Shown piece after piece: positions 23,901-35,022 of a stretch of DNA of 64,000 nt; position 1 is the first letter of the stretch; every line of letters begins with the position of its first letter. A program made the position numbers and the translations under genes. Origin of the DNA: Rutidosis leptorrhynchoides (lineage: Eukaryota; Streptophyta; Magnoliopsida; Asterales; Asteraceae); assembly GCF_046630445.1 (NCBI RefSeq), contig NC_092339.1, positions 313,285,501-313,349,500 of the forward strand. Direction: 5' to 3'. Under the pieces are notes generated by a model that ran no database searches, was not told the origin of the DNA, and was given only the letters and a program-made list of their open reading frames with translations.

Positions 23901-24909
23901 CCCCATTGCCCACTCTTAAGTCTAGTGTGTTGTTCTTCAGTCTCTTACTTCTTCTCATTCCCTGCATATTGTTACAGATGTGAGTACCACAACCAGTATC
24001 AAAAATCCAGGAGTCACTAGAAAAAGTATATAACTGTATATGAAATATACCTGATTTGCTAGTCTGGCCAGCTTTGCCTTTTATCAACTCAGATAGGTAG
24101 GAAGGACAGTTCCTCCTCCAGTGGCCAACTTTTCCACAGTGGAAACATTCGGCGTCTTTCGCTGGGTTTTCTTTCTTGGGAGGTGGTGGAATCTTTTTCT
24201 TAGCAATTGACTTGCCTTTTCCTTTTCCCCAAGTTTTTGGCTTATTCTTTCTCACTCTACCTTCCCTAATCATAAGGACACCTGGATTGGAAACCTTATA
24301 TGGAATATCCTGTTCAGCAGTTTTGAGCATCGAGTGCACCTCTGCCAGAGATTTCTCCCAACCTTGCATATTGTAATTCATCACAAATTGGTGATAAGAT
24401 TTTGGTAGTGAAACCAAAACCGTGTTCACGGCCAAGTTAGGCGGCAAGGTAGTTCCAAGTTTTTTCAATCGGTCAATGTAGCTTTTCATTTTTAAGACAT
24501 TAGAACTCACTGATTGACCCTCCTCCATTTTGCATGTTTGAAGAAGCTTATAAGTTTCATATAACTCTTGACTAGCCTGTTTCTGAAACATATTTTTCAG
24601 CTCAGTCATCATATCATATGCTGTACGATCTTCCATTTCCTTTTGGAGGTCAGAAGTCATACTAGCAAGCATGATTAAAGCTATCTTCTCTTGCTCATCA
24701 AACAACTTCTGATAAGCATTCTTTTGAGCAGCAGTAGCTGTCTCAGGAGGAGCTTCGAGTAAGGGTTCTTCAATTTTGTTCAACTTCCCTTCAAATTTGA
24801 GAACAATTCTCAGGTTGCGGTGCCAATCGAGAAAGTTTGAACCATTAAGTTTCTCCTTCTCCAACAAAGAACGGAGGTTGATTTGGTTTACGTTTTGATT
24901 GTTTGACAT
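20920..24909 (-). pseudogene. Copia gag-pol polyprotein with one in-frame stop
   Basis: Read from 24909 down to 20920, about 1,328 codons. Domains in order: gag core (residues about 15-220), a CCHC knuckle (CFHCGKVGHWRRNC, about 255), aspartic protease (WIFDTGCGTHIC, about 302), the pre-integrase HLGH-like motif (WHCRLGHI), integrase core with D, D and E at HTDVCGP, SDRGGEY and SERRNRT, reverse transcriptase with MDVKTAFLNG and YVDDILLIG, then RNase H with YTDASF, TEAEYIA and YCDNSSA. All catalytic residues I can check are present. A TAG at 21418-21420 separates the reverse transcriptase part (1,163 codons) from RNase H, which stays in the same frame. The copy is therefore inactive by a single nonsense change, unless the stop is read through. 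Other frames over this region are shadows. Confidence 0.93.
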
Positions 24910-26465
24910 CTACAAGAGAACAAGATTCAATTTTAGTATTTTCGATATTGTACTTTAATAAATTAATTACCCAAGTTTTAATATATTTAAAAACAATTAA
25001 TTTACGAAAGCCTAAGATTCACATAGAGGTTCCATAACTACATCTGTTGATCAGCTAGCAGTTATAGAGTCTACTGGTAGGTAGCGAGTACCAATTGCAT
25101 CACAGATGCAACTCTTAGATCTTTATGGGACCCTGAGATATGTGTAGTCTAACAAACTACTATTATCTATTGGCATGTTTGTCCCATCCTTGCCTCGATC
25201 TCAGGTCTCACCGTGAATACGATTAAGTCGTCCAATTTGGAAACAGTGGAAATTCAGCCTAGTCTCACTCGTAACTGAAAATTCACCTCGTAGCTATAAT
25301 TCGATTAGGTCTCACCGTAATCAAAAAATAACGAGGAGTGTTTGCAAACTCATTGGATGGCATGACTTAAATTTGACGGGTATTTTAAAAATGTTTGTGT
25401 TAACGAATAATGCATGCACACAAGATTCGCTACAATTTGTTAAAAAACATTTTAACCAATTTTATATATGTCGATCTTGTTTATGCGTCAAGTTTGTTAT
25501 TTTATTTTATATAAAAAAAATAACAAATACACACTGTGTATCATTTTAAAACATTTTTAAAAGATGTTGCCCATATATATTATTTGAGTTTCAAAAAATA
25601 TTTAACTTTAAACTCGTTAGAGTTTAACTTTTTAAAATCATCAATTTTAACCTTTGAAACTCGTTACTAGTTTTATTTGATGTTTTCATCAAAAAACATT
25701 TAGCATATATTATAATCAACAATTAAATATAAATGCGTAAAAATAAAACACAACCATACCATGCATCACACACACATAGCCTAGCCCAAAAATCTTATGC
25801 TTGATCCCATGAGCCGACATGGGATCAAGAGGTCAAACTAAGGGTAATATCGTAGCTCCCACTTGATTCAAGAATCAAGTGAAAACTTGACAAACGCCAT
25901 TGTTGTCAACTTGACCTGTTCGCCATCTTCTAAGCCAAAAGCATGTTGTATTTTATCTTAAATCTTCATCTTGTTACATTTATTTAAATTTGAAAATACA
26001 ACTAAACTAGTACTTTTACAAATTGAAATAAACTTAAATACAATACTATGAAAATGGAAAATAAATATAATACAATTTTGGCTTCAAAATGGCCTTATAA
26101 TACAAATAATCAACATGACACAATATTGCTGTAATCAACAATCACAACAATCATACATAGGCCGGGGCATTATGGGCTATGTGTGTAATCACAATTCTAA
26201 TAACTACATTATTAAAAACTACATATGGCTTGTCCATGGTTACAATGCATGTGTACAACCATGGAATGAAATAAACAACAATTATTCAAGCCATAATAAA
26301 TAAATTCAAAATTTATAACAGTGATATTTTTCAGATCTTATTTGTGCGTCATGAGATTTAATTTAAAACAAACATGTTGAAATTGTAAAAAAAAAGTTTT
26401 TACTTTTTACCATCTCACAAAACTAGATCTGAGAAAATCACGTGACAATTAAAATGGTGTAAAAA
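24910..26465 (-). other. 5' leader of the copia element
   Basis: A 1.5 kb untranslated leader between primer site and gag. No gene is seen. It contains two strong inverted repeats, 25800-25829 (12 bp perfect stems, 6 base loop) and 25861-25880 (9 bp stems), reported separately as possible RNA structures. Confidence 0.75.
25800..25880 (-). other. Two hairpins in the copia leader
   Basis: Stem 1 is CTTGATCCCATG with its exact complement at 25818-25829 and a 6 base loop. Stem 2 is ACTTGATTC with its complement at 25872-25880 and a 2 base loop. The position in the genomic RNA leader would suit packaging or dimerisation signals, but that is inference. Confidence 0.6.
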
Positions 26466-26482
26466 CCTGGCTCTGATACCAC
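26466..26482 (-). other. Primer binding site of the copia element
   Basis: The minus strand reads GTGGTATCAGAGCCAGG immediately inside the right LTR, complementary to the 3' end of initiator tRNA-Met. It marks the right LTR as the 5' LTR. Confidence 0.92.
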
Positions 26483-27260
26483 TGATGGAAAATCGTATGC
26501 ACTTTCAAATCAGATTAACGCAGCGGATAGTTAAAATAAACTTATTTATATTACAAAACATGCACACGATTAACGGTTCCAACAAGATCCAATTACACCA
26601 CTAATAATTGTCAAAATATATAAATTCACAAAGTGAGTAAACGATATACCTTTCCTGAAGAAACGGATTGCAGGAGAGAAACTTACTATCAATAGTATGA
26701 CCGTCTCTTTGGATAGTCCACACTACACTTCAAAACGACCGCCAATGGATGCTAGTCCAAACCCCAAGTAACTTATTAATATAATCAAATTATATTAATA
26801 ATATAAATAATCGATAGTACTCCGTGTATCTATTCGTTTGTTCTTTCAAAAGAGAGAAACTTAATCTCTGGCTTGTGTTTTTTTTTCATTCACTTATGAC
26901 CAAATAACAGCCAATAGCTATATAGAGACTTTCTTTGGAAACCTTTTTATTTCTTTAATCTTGTGCAATGATCAAAAGAAAAAGCAGTGGGTATATATTA
27001 CTATATATCTATCTTTTCACCCACTCCATACAACCACTAGCAATATTATATATAAGCCACTTGAAATAGGTGATATGTAACAGTTTTTAAGTCCTTAAAC
27101 AAATAATTTTAATATCTACTTTGCTGGTTCAATCAAGTACTTTATTTATATATATGAAAAAATGAATTCACATATAATTACGGAGTATAATTAATTAATC
27201 ACTAAATTAATTAACTAATTCAAAAAAAAATAAATATTATAATTTATTTCGTTACTTGAG

Positions 27261-27352
<92 letters not shown>

Positions 27353-27446
27353 CATTTGACGTCTAGGTGTATATGTGTGTGACCCCGAAGGTTCAAATGA
27401 ATTTAACTATATAGTTATATGTTGTACCTTGCACATTAATCCTTCA
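26483..27446 (-). repeat. 5' LTR of the Angela-like element
   Basis: Twin of 19109-20077. The few differences seen are one G/T at about 26687 and run-length changes. It is followed by the target duplication GACCG. Confidence 0.95.
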
Positions 27447-28039
27447 GACCGAACTATGCACGTGCAATGGTAGAAATTTCATCCGAAGTAGAGCTGAAGG
27501 AGGTTTTAAAAGTTGCCACACCAAGCCTTGTAGGGCAGCAAAAAACAGTGGACACTGTTAAAATCGAGTATGAATGGAGACCTCCAAGATGTTCTTGTTG
27601 CCGTATCTTTGGCCATTCGGATGGACAATGCCCTAAAAATATTCATGTTGAGAATAATAAAGTAATTAACAATGTTAATGATGATGATGGTTATCAACAG
27701 GTCAAGAGAAAGACTAATAAAGGCGTGAATGTTGGGAAGCAGAAGGAAGGTTTTAATGTTGGAAAATTAAAACCCAAAATTGTGTATAGACCTAAAATTA
27801 AAGAGGGTGAGAAAAACATGGGTACACATACACTTAATAAAACTAATTTTGCGGGTCCAAGTGGTAACAATCAAGTGAAGGTTCAGAATTCGTTTGGAAC
27901 GCTTAACAATCTAGACTATAATTTAGTAGATGAGTCAAGCGATGTAGAATTTAATGAAGACGAAACTGCTAAGTTTATGGCTGAGAAGAATGTTTCTAAA
28001 GCTTCAACCCCGTTTGGAATGAAATCAGGTTGGTTATAA

Positions 28040-28265
28040 CTAGAAGGTTTTTTGTTTGATGTCCTAAGTTAGGTGAGTCGTTGGTGTTTAGGTTTTGTCA
28101 GGCTTCTCTTGTGTTGCATAGGTTCTAGCAAGGTTTTTTTGGTTGTTTGAGAGGCTACAAGATATGCTTGTAGTCGTTGTCCTTCTTATGTATTGTTTTA
28201 TTATTTTTATAAATAATATTTACCGGGTAAAATCCTTTACCCAAATAATAATAATAATAATAATT
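28040..28265 (+). mobile_element. L1-type 3' end with (AAT)n tail
   Basis: After the ORF1 stop, an untranslated stretch of about 200 bp ends in AAATAATATTTACCGGGTAAAA, CCTTTACCC and then (AAT)n at 28244-28265, typical of plant L1 3' termini. It lies about 190 bp after the ORF1 stop, leaving no room for ORF2. A duplication of the following sequence was not found upstream. Confidence 0.65.
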
Positions 28266-29832
28266 GTATTATGCTTTTTCTTAAACCTTACAAATTTTAA
28301 GTCTTTTTGAATAAACATCTTTTAGTTAGTTACAACTTAGTTTTAATTACATAAACTCCTGAAAATTTCTTACCTTTAACCACAATCTCCCGTGGAACGA
28401 ATCTTTCCTACCCTAAATAGTTTAAGGTATTAAGGCTATTTTTGATTGACACTTCGACGCCGATCCACCAAGTGAGAACGCAGTCACCACCTTGAAAACT
28501 ACCACCATTTCCAACTTTTCCACTTTCACGCTAGTACACTGACCTCCTCATAGTGATATAAGTTTCACAAGCCCATCTCCTCATCCCAAACATGCTGCCA
28601 CTATACGAGTTAGAATTATACTGCAACTTCTCAAGAAGAAACTTGGTTCGTACCACAGCCACATGTCAATCACAAATTACTTTACCATTGTAGAGTGAAA
28701 CAAGTAACTGAAACCCTAATGTTATCCGAAATCAACACACTAATCTTGAGAACTTGGGAGAAACACCTTGCATAACCATCTCCATAACTCCAATAGTCAT
28801 CCAACTCCCACTAACTCGATAACTTCCGTCCGCTGCCAAACTCACACTGACTTTCCGACACCCTCAACAATCTTAGAAAGCTCAGGTTCCGAGACTTATA
28901 AGATTATCCACCCCCTCCATCACGTAAAGTTTTCTAATTGATTACCCTCGAAGTAACCGCTCGATTTGTTGAATCGGCCATCAACTAAACCCAAACACCC
29001 GTCGAACATGTTATATCTGACACCCTTCGACAACTAATTTAGTGAGAAGAAGATCTAACCTGACTGCATATTCCAAGCATCTTGAAATATCTAACTAATC
29101 TTTTGGTCATCCCGTTTTAAAACCCACATGTATCCAAACTTCCCATAGTACTCCACTATCGATTTCCAAACTGATGTGTCTCGTTCGTTACCCAACCGCC
29201 CTAACCCTGAAAGAAACCACCTCATGAGCTCCTGTAACAAACTAACATGTCGAAGAGTTGATCCTGAAACTGCAGCAAATTCAAAAAAATCATATCTAAA
29301 AATCCAATGGTCCGATTATCCCCATTTGTTTTCCATATCTATATCTATGTGTCCCGAACCTACATTCCAGATTTCAAGGTGATCCAACGGTTAACAACCC
29401 GCTATGAATTTTCTTCTCCAACTGTGCACGAACATCTGAATTTAGCTCAAACATTCCTTCGCACGAGATAACGAGGAACGAGAACACAAATTCGACACCC
29501 GAATCTCCTAACATATCTTTTCGCAACAAAATCATCTATCCTATATATGAATCCGTAACCCTCCGCAAAAAATCACCATCATAATACAACCAACGCACCC
29601 TGTTACATTATAACTCACCAGAATTTTCGACAACCCTGATGTGATCAACTCTCCCTAAATACATTAACATTCCTCAGATTTTTACCGCGATCATCTAATT
29701 CTCTAGATCTCGATACATGTTACAAAACAAAACCCCAACCATCCTTTGTTAACATGATAATAATCTTAATCATCATCCTATCGTAAAGTATGCTCTTCAA
29801 TTCGTCGTCTTGCCTGATCTTAAACATTGAAG
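28266..29832. other. Degenerate sequence, probably the internal part of an old LTR element
   Basis: No open frame with recognisable homology. It lies on the internal side of a copia-like LTR and primer-like site (29833-30160, minus strand) and so is probably its decayed leader and gag region. The small frame 29176-29382 matches nothing known. Confidence 0.4.
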
Positions 29833-30160
29833 CTTTGATACCACTTTTTAGAAATTGATAGCGGAAACCCATACTAACGATACACTCATTAGCAAAAACC
29901 CAATTCACACAAAACTTGTGAATCGGATTACACCCACACACAATGAACGGATAAGCAAAACGATAAATAAACGACAAATGAAATAAGAATTTTATGTGGT
30001 TATATCCCAACTCCATTGGTGTGAAGAAATGTTTAGTCCACGAGCGCAAAACAGAGATTTCCATTATTATTTTCGTACACACAATTACAATAAGGGTAGA
30101 AGCTTATTTGTAGTGAAGGAATAACCCAAACCCTATTAGGGTTACCAATTAGTTTGCTAA
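29833..30160 (-). mobile_element. Decayed copia-like 5' LTR end with primer-like site
   Basis: On the minus strand, sequence ending CGCTATCAATTTCTAA is followed within a few bases by GTGGTATCAAAGC (29833-29845), close to an initiator tRNA-Met primer site. The preceding 300 bp look like LTR U5 sequence. The outer LTR boundary and the other LTR are not identifiable, so the right limit is approximate. Confidence 0.5.
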
Positions 30161-30399
30161 ACTAATTCCAAAAGGCTTTCCAAAAATCAAATTCTTTCTC
30201 TTCAAGTAAACTCGTTTACCAAGTAAACTTAACTTCCAAGCACCCGATTTTCTTTCCTCTTTTGTTCAAACTTTACTATCCCAACAAATATCACATCGCA
30301 ATAGTAAACAATTGAGAGTGGTCTTATAACCCTTTAAAAAGTGGCAAAATCACATTATAAGTAAAAATCCCACAACTTCTAAAAACCCTAAATTATATT

Positions 30400-31215
30400 A
30401 TATATTATATATTATATACCTATATCTAAAACGCAAAGTGAAATGAATAGTTCTATTTCTTTTTTCACTTTTCGCAAACTTAACCCCCAACTTTTATTAA
30501 AATACAAATCGACCCCCACTTTATACTCTTATTAAAATACAAATCGCACCCCCACTTTATACGTATATTTTTTCCTAAATTTCACAAACTTAACCCCCTA
30601 CCTTTAATTAAAATACAAATCGAACCCTCACTTTACTAACTTTTTTTTTTACTAATATTCAATTTTCACAAACTTAACCCCCTAACTTTTATTACTATTC
30701 CTTTTTTCACTTTTCGCAAACTTAACCCCCCAACTTTTATTAAAATACAAATCGACCCCCACTTTATACTCTTATTAAAATACAAATCGCACCCCCACTT
30801 TATACGTATATTTTTTCCCAAATTTCACAAACTTAACCCCCTAACTTTTATTAAAATACAAATCGAACACCCACTTTACTAACTTTTTTTTTTTTACTAA
30901 TATTCAATTTTCATAAACTTAACTCCCTAACTTTTATTAAAATACAAATCAAACTCCCACTTTATACGTATATTTTTTTTAAATTTCACAAACTTAACTC
31001 CCTAACTTTTATTAAAATACAAATCGAACCCCCACTTTACTAATTTTTTTTTTTTAATAAAACCCGAACGCTAAAAGAAGCAACTTTCACAAAATGAACA
31101 ACCCTTCAATGTTAGATGTCGAAAAAAATTCTTTTTTACAAAATAGATCAAGACTTTTTTTTTAACTCGCATTCAAAACGGAGCCCCCGGCGCGAAGCGA
31201 GGGCTCCACAACTAG
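30400..31215 (+). mobile_element. Helitron-like element, 3' end defined, rich in tandem repeats
   Basis: The 3' terminus has the Helitron signature: a GC-rich hairpin (stems GGAGCCC at 31180-31186 and GGGCTCC at 31201-31207, loop with GGCGCGAAGCG), a 4 base gap, then CTAG at 31212-31215 followed by T. The body consists of tandem repeats. The 5' terminus (TC after A) cannot be placed confidently; the AT-rich stretch around 30390-30420 is a candidate. There is no Rep/helicase coding sequence, so it is non-autonomous. Confidence 0.65.
30470..31050 (+). repeat. Degenerate tandem repeats inside the Helitron
   Basis: Repeated units combine ACAAACTTAACCCCC, AACTTTTATTAAAATACAAA and TCGAACCCCCACTTTA with T-rich spacers. 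Seven or eight irregular copies of roughly 70-120 bp. Confidence 0.85.
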
Positions 31216-31401
31216 TTACCTCTAAGTTATGTCACATTACAATAATCTTAGGAGTTGTTTAATTTTTCTTTGAATTTGCCACTGTTTTCATTTAGCTCTT
31301 AATGGAAAAGGGTGTCTGAAATAGACCAATTTTCAAATTAAGTGACAAAGAAATAATAATATACTAATTGAATTAAGATTTGTATAAGAATGAATTATTA
31401 A

Positions 31402-32349
31402 GACCATCTTTAACCCTTCGAGGCGTGTTGACGTGTTGCTGGGTGGGGTGGGGTGCTTGCTGGCGTGCTGATAAACTGGTAAATAATTAGTGACGTGCTG
31501 AGTGACGTGTTGCTGGGTAGGGGTGGGGTATTTTTCATTTTTCTTGATTTTAATTTATTTTGTTTAATTAGTTATATTATTATTTTGCAATTATAAAAAC
31601 AAATCAATTTAATAAAATACACTAAAATAAAAAATAATAATACTATTACATAAAGTCCTACAATAAAAAATAATAATACGATTACATAAAGTTCTAAAAA
31701 GACCTAACTTACTTTATTTTTAAAAAGTCATAAAATTTAAAAAAATACAATAATATAAATATTAAAACTACTCGTCGTCGTCCTCATCCGACAATTGAAT
31801 TAAGTCGCCGTACTCTGCGAGCAAGTCTACTTCATCTTCAAGCAACGTTTCTTTTACTTCGGGTTCCAGGTCGAGATTGGCAAAACCAAGCAACGTTTCT
31901 TTTCTGACAATTGGCAAAACCAAGTTCAGGTCGAGATTGGTTTGAAGATGACGAGCCGGGAGTTGTCGGCTCGCTGCCACCGGTTACAGTGTTGTTAAAC
32001 ATCGACCATTCGTTCGGGTGTGACATTGTATAGAAAATTGTGAAATTATGTGTTTGAAAATGTATATGAGATGAAGTGTTGAATTGTGAAAAATGTATAT
32101 GTTTGAAGTGTATTATAGGAGTGTTTAACTGATTTATTTAATTTACTTATTTTGTTAGTCAAATATATATATCCGTTGCTGCATTTGAATGGGCCACTCA
32201 CCATCGAACACGTCACACGGCACACGACATCTTCCTCCGTGTTGGCTTCCAGCACGCCGACGAGTGTACCCTCTAACACACGCGTTAGCCACGTGTTGGA
32301 GGCGTGTTTTTTGCATCTGGGGTCTATCACGCGAACGTTACAGATGACC
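31402..32349. mobile_element. PIF/Harbinger-like element, non-autonomous
   Basis: Imperfect terminal inverted repeats (GACCATCTTTAACCCTTCG at the left; GGTCATCTGTAACGTTCG read inward from the right) and a 3 bp duplication TAA (31399-31401 and 32350-32352) fit the Harbinger superfamily. Its 948 bp contain no DDE transposase. Short minus-strand frames (31768-32026) with an acidic end SDEDDDE may be remnants of the element's accessory protein, but homology is not certain. It ends about 120 bp upstream of the KCR TATA-like box. Confidence 0.7.
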
Positions 32350-32469
32350 TAAGTGGAAAATTGGAAAATAAACAGCCATTTAACATTTTCTTGTAACCTC
32401 AGTACTAACATTGGACAATTCATTTAAATTTTCAACTAACTCTGCCACCCATAATTTCATCAACTAACT

Positions 32470-32479
32470 TTTATTTATA
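32470..32479 (+). promoter_or_regulatory. TATA-like box of KCR
   Basis: TTATTTATAG lies about 60 bp upstream of the KCR start codon, followed by a C/A-rich leader typical of plant 5' UTRs. Functional use is inferred from position. Confidence 0.5.
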
Positions 32480-32536
32480 GCCCTCAAATCTACAAAACCC
32501 GTATCTTAGATCCACCTCAAAACTACACAAACTGCA

Positions 32537-34085
32537 ATGGAGCTCATTTTCTTGAAAACCCAACCTTTATGGGTCACTATTCTTTTTATCTTGGGTTCCA
32601 TTTCTTTTTTAAAAAGTTCAGTTTCCATTCTCAAATGGGTTTATGTTAATTTCTTAAGACCCCCAATAAACATCACAAAGTATGGTTCTTGGGCACTTGT
32701 TACAGGTTCTACAGATGGCATTGGTAAAGCTTTTGCCTTTGAATTAGCTAAAAAAGGTCTAAACTTGATATTAGTGGGTAGAAACCCTAATAAATTAAAT
32801 GATGTTTCTTCTGAGATTCAATCAAAATTCCCCAAAACCCAGATCAAGAATGTTGTTTTTGATTTTACCGGTGATTTATCTGAGGGAATTGAGAAGATTA
32901 GTGATGTAATTGAGGGATTAGATGTTGGTGTTTTGGTGAATAATGTTGGTATTTCATATCCTTATGCAAGGTATTTTCATGAAGTGGATAATGAATTATT
33001 AAGTAATTTAATTAAAATTAATGTTGAAGGAACTACTAGAGTGACACAAGCAGTGTTACCTGGTATGTTGAAAAGAAAAAAAGGTGCAATTATTAATATG
33101 GGTTCTGGTGCTGCTAATATTATCCCTACATATCCTCTTTATACTCTTTATGCTGCCACAAAAGCGTAAGTTTTTAAATTAGTTTTCGATTTCATATTAA
33201 GAACTGATCTGATTGAATTTTATTCGTGTTGATGAATTTTCATGTGTTTGCTTGTTTAGGTATATCGATCATTTTTCTAAGTGTTTGTATGTTGAATACA
33301 AGGATAGTGGGATTGATGTGCAGTGTCAGGTAAATTACTTGCATTATTTTATTGTTTGTATAGATGATAGGGCCATAGGGGTACTTAAAGACCACGCAAC
33401 AACAACATTTACCCAATTCGGTCGAGGCGGGGTACTTAATGAATTCGGTGTAAATGAGTTGAGCTGCTACTCGAGCTCGATTTATTCGAGCTGATCTTAA
33501 ACAAGCTTGAAGATATTTTACAGATCGTTTAGTAAATGAGCTCCAGCTCGAATATCTATCGAGCTCGAACTTCTATCAAGTTCGAAGTCCCCTTTTCCTT
33601 ATTCAGGGTATGGAGCCACGTCGGTCGGTTGGGGGACCTGGCTCTATCGAGCTCGAACATGTTCGCGAGTCTAAGCTACTTTTTCCATTTATATACACTA
33701 TAATTTTTTAAAACTTTTTTTAAATATTTCTCTTTTTTTTTTTTTTTAATAATAATATAAGAATATAAGAATAAGATCATATATGATATTTCATATATGA
33801 AACTTAGAAAATGTTCCATGATTGCAGGTACCATTTCATGTAGCAACAAAGATGTCATCCCTCAAAAAATCTTCATTTATTGTACCATCACCAACCGCAT
33901 ACGCAAAATCTGGGATGCGATGGTTAGGTTGTGAACCATGTTGCACACCATACTGGCCTCATTCAGTCATCTGGGGTGTGTTGTACTCGTTGCCTGAGAG
34001 TATAGTGAATTCATGGATTCTCAGTTACAGCCTCAATATCAGAAAGAAGGGACAACTCAAAGAGTCAAGGAAGAAGAAAGAATGA
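32537..34085 (+). CDS. KCR1: Very-long-chain 3-oxoacyl-CoA reductase (beta-ketoacyl-CoA reductase), three exons
   Basis: Exons 32537-33165, 33260-33329 and 33828-34085, all introns GT-AG, give 318 residues, the same length as Arabidopsis KCR1. The enzyme uses NADPH to reduce 3-ketoacyl-CoA in the second step of ER fatty-acid elongation, feeding cuticular wax, sphingolipid and seed-oil very-long-chain acids. Visible features: N-terminal membrane segment (about 10-33), the short-chain dehydrogenase cofactor motif TGSTDGIG (56-63), NNVG (135-138, usually NNAG), the catalytic serine in NMGSGAA (S190) and YAATK (Y205, K209). The C-terminus is lysine-rich (KKKE), like the ER-retrieval dilysine end of plant KCRs. 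Exon 1 must end two bases into the GCG codon, which keeps frame into YIDHFSK. A Harbinger element ends 188 bp upstream of the ATG. The gene appears functional; whether it is the KCR1 or KCR2 paralogue is not decided by sequence alone. Confidence 0.93.
33166..33259 (+). other. KCR intron 1
   Basis: 94 bp, donor GTAAGT and acceptor TTTAG; it splits an alanine codon after its second base. Confidence 0.88.
33330..33827 (+). other. KCR intron 2
   Basis: 498 bp, donor GTAAAT, acceptor ATTGCAG, phase 0. It contains several GAGCTCGA-type short repeats between about 33465 and 33665 and a T-rich tract before the acceptor. Confidence 0.85.
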
Positions 34086-35022
34086 TTTATCCTTTATTTT
34101 CAGATTACCATGATGAGGTTGCTTGAAGTTTATCTTACTGAAAATTTGTAATGGTTGTTTATCTGATTTCATATATTCTGCGTTAAATAAGCTAACACCA
34201 TTTAACCAGTTTTAGTTTAATTGTTATTTTGTATTTATCTGTGAGAATAATTGTTATAGTGGGTTAGTTGTGTGAACTAGTTTCATGGGTTGTTCATGTT
34301 CTTTAGGAGTAGTGAAGTCATGATTGTGTGATAGTAAGTTATTAATTAGTAATGGAGTCATGTTTTCCTAAATCTTCTGTTTTATAAGCCTATTTAATGG
34401 AATCTATCTAGTTTTCTTAACTAATTGGGCTCCTTAAAAAGCATATTTACAGTGAAAATTGTGAGCCTAATATCTTCTAATGTATTCAATTCTGAGTTGC
34501 TTGATATAACTGACTGTATTTTCATAGCTCTATGTGCTTCAATAGAGATGACTCGATGAGCACGCCGAGTGAAAGAACTATTAAATTTATATCTATGTGC
34601 TTCAACAAGGATGAGCACGCTGTCTGGCGAAGTATATAATTTTAATTCATATATAAATAAATAAATTTACTGTAATCTTTCATCCTATATGATTTTTTAA
34701 GAAATTTCCTTCTTAAGATTTTATAAAAAGAAAGAAAAGGAGGTACATAAATGATTTTATTTCATATATTTCTTTCAAGATTGGGAAGATGTAAATGAGT
34801 TGCAACTACCTGAAATCTGGTTGTAGTAGTAATCAGTATCTAATTGTAGTACTAAACACAAGCACAACAACTATAATAAGTATGATAAGTATGATGAAAC
34901 AGAGTATATATATTTTTCAAAGTGAAATTTATTAACAATGAAATGCAGTTACAACATTACCTGGTTCAAATGTACCCCATTTCAATTCATTTATATATAA
35001 TCAAAATCCAAACACCTAATAC
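34086..35022. other. Intergenic region between KCR and PSBY (convergent genes)
   Basis: Holds the 3' UTRs of two converging genes. The only structure I noticed is a short direct repeat with CTATGTGCTTCAA and GATGAGCACGC at about 34529-34565 and 34593-34620. No further gene is evident. Confidence 0.6.

Larger units (their letters stand above)
19109..27446 (-). mobile_element. Ty1/copia retrotransposon, Angela-like, minus strand, nearly intact
   Basis: Complete element with 969 and 964 bp LTRs (19109-20077 and 26483-27446), a 5 bp duplication GACCG (19104-19108 and 27447-27451), a primer site beside the right LTR and a polypurine tract beside the left. Both LTRs start TGATGGAAAATC and end CCTTCA on the plus strand. 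They are almost identical apart from AT-run length, so the insertion is very young. One gag-pol frame fills 20920-24909 with a single stop codon. The order protease, integrase, reverse transcriptase, RNase H is that of copia, and the reverse transcriptase wording resembles the Angela/BARE lineage. It sits inside the L1-like ORF1. Confidence 0.95.
17999..28039 (+). pseudogene. L1-type LINE ORF1 (DUF4283 and CCHC zinc knuckle), split by a copia element
   Basis: Coding parts are 17999-19108 and 27452-28039, about 565 codons, joined at the GACCG target duplication of the copia insertion. The N-terminus is basic (GGNKKK) and then acidic and low complexity. Residues about 250-370 form a DUF4283 domain (motifs GFFFFKF, VPVWVKLYGVP, EAWGR). 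After the insertion comes a zinc knuckle, CX2CX4HX4C (CSCCRIFGHSDGQC). In plants this architecture is the nucleic-acid-binding ORF1 of L1 LINEs and its domesticated relatives. The frame is open except for one in-frame TAA at 18719-18721. No endonuclease/reverse transcriptase ORF2 follows: the stop is directly followed by an L1-like 3' end. The copia insertion certainly breaks it; the nonsense codon may predate that. Confidence 0.8.

Noticed and set aside
33213-33494. 93-codon frame in KCR
   Set aside because: Runs across exon 2 into introns; the GT-AG exon structure restores the full-length reductase in another reading.
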